Assembly (NCBI RefSeq): GCF_030732095.1
Contig: NZ_JAVAMQ010000003.1
Span: 1 to 64,000 of the forward strand
Reading direction: 5' to 3'
DNA length: 64,000 nucleotides
Origin: Paracoccus spongiarum
GTDB taxonomy: Bacteria > Pseudomonadota > Alphaproteobacteria > Rhodobacterales > Rhodobacteraceae
The notes below the pieces were generated by a model. The model was given only the letters and a program-made list of their open reading frames with translations, had not been told where the DNA came from and searched no databases. Shown in pieces: positions 63,331-64,000 of the stretch. The position numbers and the translations under genes are program-made. Positions within the stretch are counted from its first letter, which is position 1. Each line of letters opens with the position of its first letter.

Positions 63331-63722
63331 CCCGCGGCACGCCGGTCCCCGAGACGGTGACGCTCCATGTGCCGTTCCGCGTAGTGAAGCGCGGCGGGCG
63401 GAAGGAGATGCAGCGACCCTCAGACACCCAAGCGCGCGGGAGGCCGGACAATACGCTCATCAAGGCGCTTGCGCGCGCGTTCCGCTGGAAAAGCATGCTC
63501 GACAACGGTGACTTTGCCACGGTAGCCGACCTCGCCGCACAGGAAGGCATCGCTGTCTCCTACCTCACGCGCGTGCTTCGGCTGACGCAGCTTGCACCCG
63601 ATCTCGTCGAGGCGATACTCGACGCACGGCATCCACCGGGCCTGACGCTTCAGTCGCTGCGAGTGCAGATCCCTGATGACTGGTCGAGGCAGCGCGAGTC
63701 CTTGCTGCCAGGGACGGAATAA
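63327..63722 (+). CDS. Recombinase partner with ParB-like HTH (copy 2)
   Basis: A 131-residue basic protein related to 19698-20078. The N-terminal LHVPFRVVKRGGRKEMQRP is followed by the HTH FATVADLAAQEGIAVSYLTR and VLRLTQLAPDLVEAILDAR. It keeps the ATGA overlap with the recombinase remnant. Intact frame and normal stop, although its recombinase partner is broken. The role is unknown; a directionality factor is a guess. Confidence 0.7.
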   Translation: MTRGTPVPETVTLHVPFRVVKRGGRKEMQRPSDTQARGRPDNTLIKALARAFRWKSMLDNGDFATVADLAAQEGIAVSYLTRVLRLTQLAPDLVEAILDARHPPGLTLQSLRVQIPDDWSRQRESLLPGTE

Positions 63723-63879
63723 GGCTTGCGGCATCAGTCGGCCACGCTGTAGCTTCTCCGAGCCGTTGTCAGGCGAAAGAGCTGCCAAACCAAAGAATTG
63801 CGCGTTGATCTGAGCCGAGTTCTTTGACAAGCCGTTTGCTGCGCGATGGCATGTCGAAACCGGGCGAAGTAGATTGCGC

Positions 63880-64000
63880 ATGAACGAAGCCGATACCTGC
63901 AGAAAGTTCGTCGTCCCGAAACTGCAGGAAGCAGGCTGGGATGATCGCCCGCACGCGATAAACGAGCAGAGAACTTTCACCGACGGCCGGGTCGTGTTTG
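63880..64000 (+). CDS. Type I restriction HsdR-like subunit, start only (partial)
   Basis: Forty codons from ATG 63880 (MNEADTCRKFVVPKLQEAGW, then an EQRTFTDGRVVF stretch) match the N-terminus of EcoEI-type HsdR restriction subunits and related DEAD/DEAH nucleases. The gene runs off the window. It follows the second recombinase unit by 158 bp, so another restriction system probably lies to the right. Confidence 0.7.
   Translation, partial: MNEADTCRKFVVPKLQEAGWDDRPHAINEQRTFTDGRVVF

Overview
The DNA is GC-rich and reads as an alphaproteobacterium of the Rhodobacteraceae/Paracoccaceae type. The evidence is the style of the phage genes (tail tube, baseplate multidomain protein, DUF6441), an ArsRC-GAPDH-ArsJ cluster, the hexameric tyrosine-coordinated heme protein and MntR. 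Almost the whole window is accessory DNA. I see no ribosomal or intact tRNA genes, and I cannot tell chromosome from plasmid.

Region by region. (a) 0.65-17.2 kb: three small helix-turn-helix genes, then a tightly overlapping plus-strand operon made of a 5-methylcytosine methyltransferase, a Vsr-type endonuclease and a complete class 1 DISARM set (drmD, drmMI, drmA, drmB, drmC). drmMI carries a G9 tract near its 5' end. A 14-bp direct repeat resembling a tRNA-Ser 3' end lies on either side of this block (389 and 22148). (b) 17.2-23.5 kb: a phage tail fragment cut by an IS21 remnant, a serine recombinase with a small ParB-HTH partner, an unknown membrane protein, a DUF3883 nuclease-like protein and an IS110 transposase. 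(c) 23.7-30.3 kb: a nitric-oxide and nitrosative stress region. NsrR, HTHP, DUF6522 and CBS genes run rightward. Truncated hemoglobin, hemerythrin, AhpD-like, nitronate monooxygenase, 5-FTHF cyclo-ligase, cupin and P450 genes run leftward. A palindrome lies between the two arms. (d) 30.3-45.5 kb: minus-strand pieces of a tailed prophage (methylase, small terminase, head-tail genes, tail genes, fibre, endolysin). Plus-strand cargo is interleaved: chromate resistance, a Baeyer-Villiger monooxygenase operon and an unrecognised 531-codon membrane/nuclease-like gene. (e) 45.7-61.3 kb: a cation/proton antiporter, an arsenate operon, a Pb/Cd/Zn efflux operon with lspA and dsbBA, mntR, and an N-terminally truncated copper ATPase with a DUF411 protein. 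(f) 61.4-64 kb: a baseplate gene piece, a truncated second recombinase with its partner, and the first 40 codons of a type I restriction HsdR-like gene.

How it fits together: the window looks like a defence and metal-resistance island built by repeated insertion and deletion in one or two related prophages. Two pieces of a single baseplate gene lie 22 kb apart and share a 10-bp junction sequence. Many genes at segment borders are truncated or frameshifted (istB, ynfA, copA, M23 peptidase, endolysin, tail fibre, recombinase 2). The DISARM operon, the NO cluster, the ars, chr and Pb/Cd operons and the recombinase at 18.4 kb appear intact.
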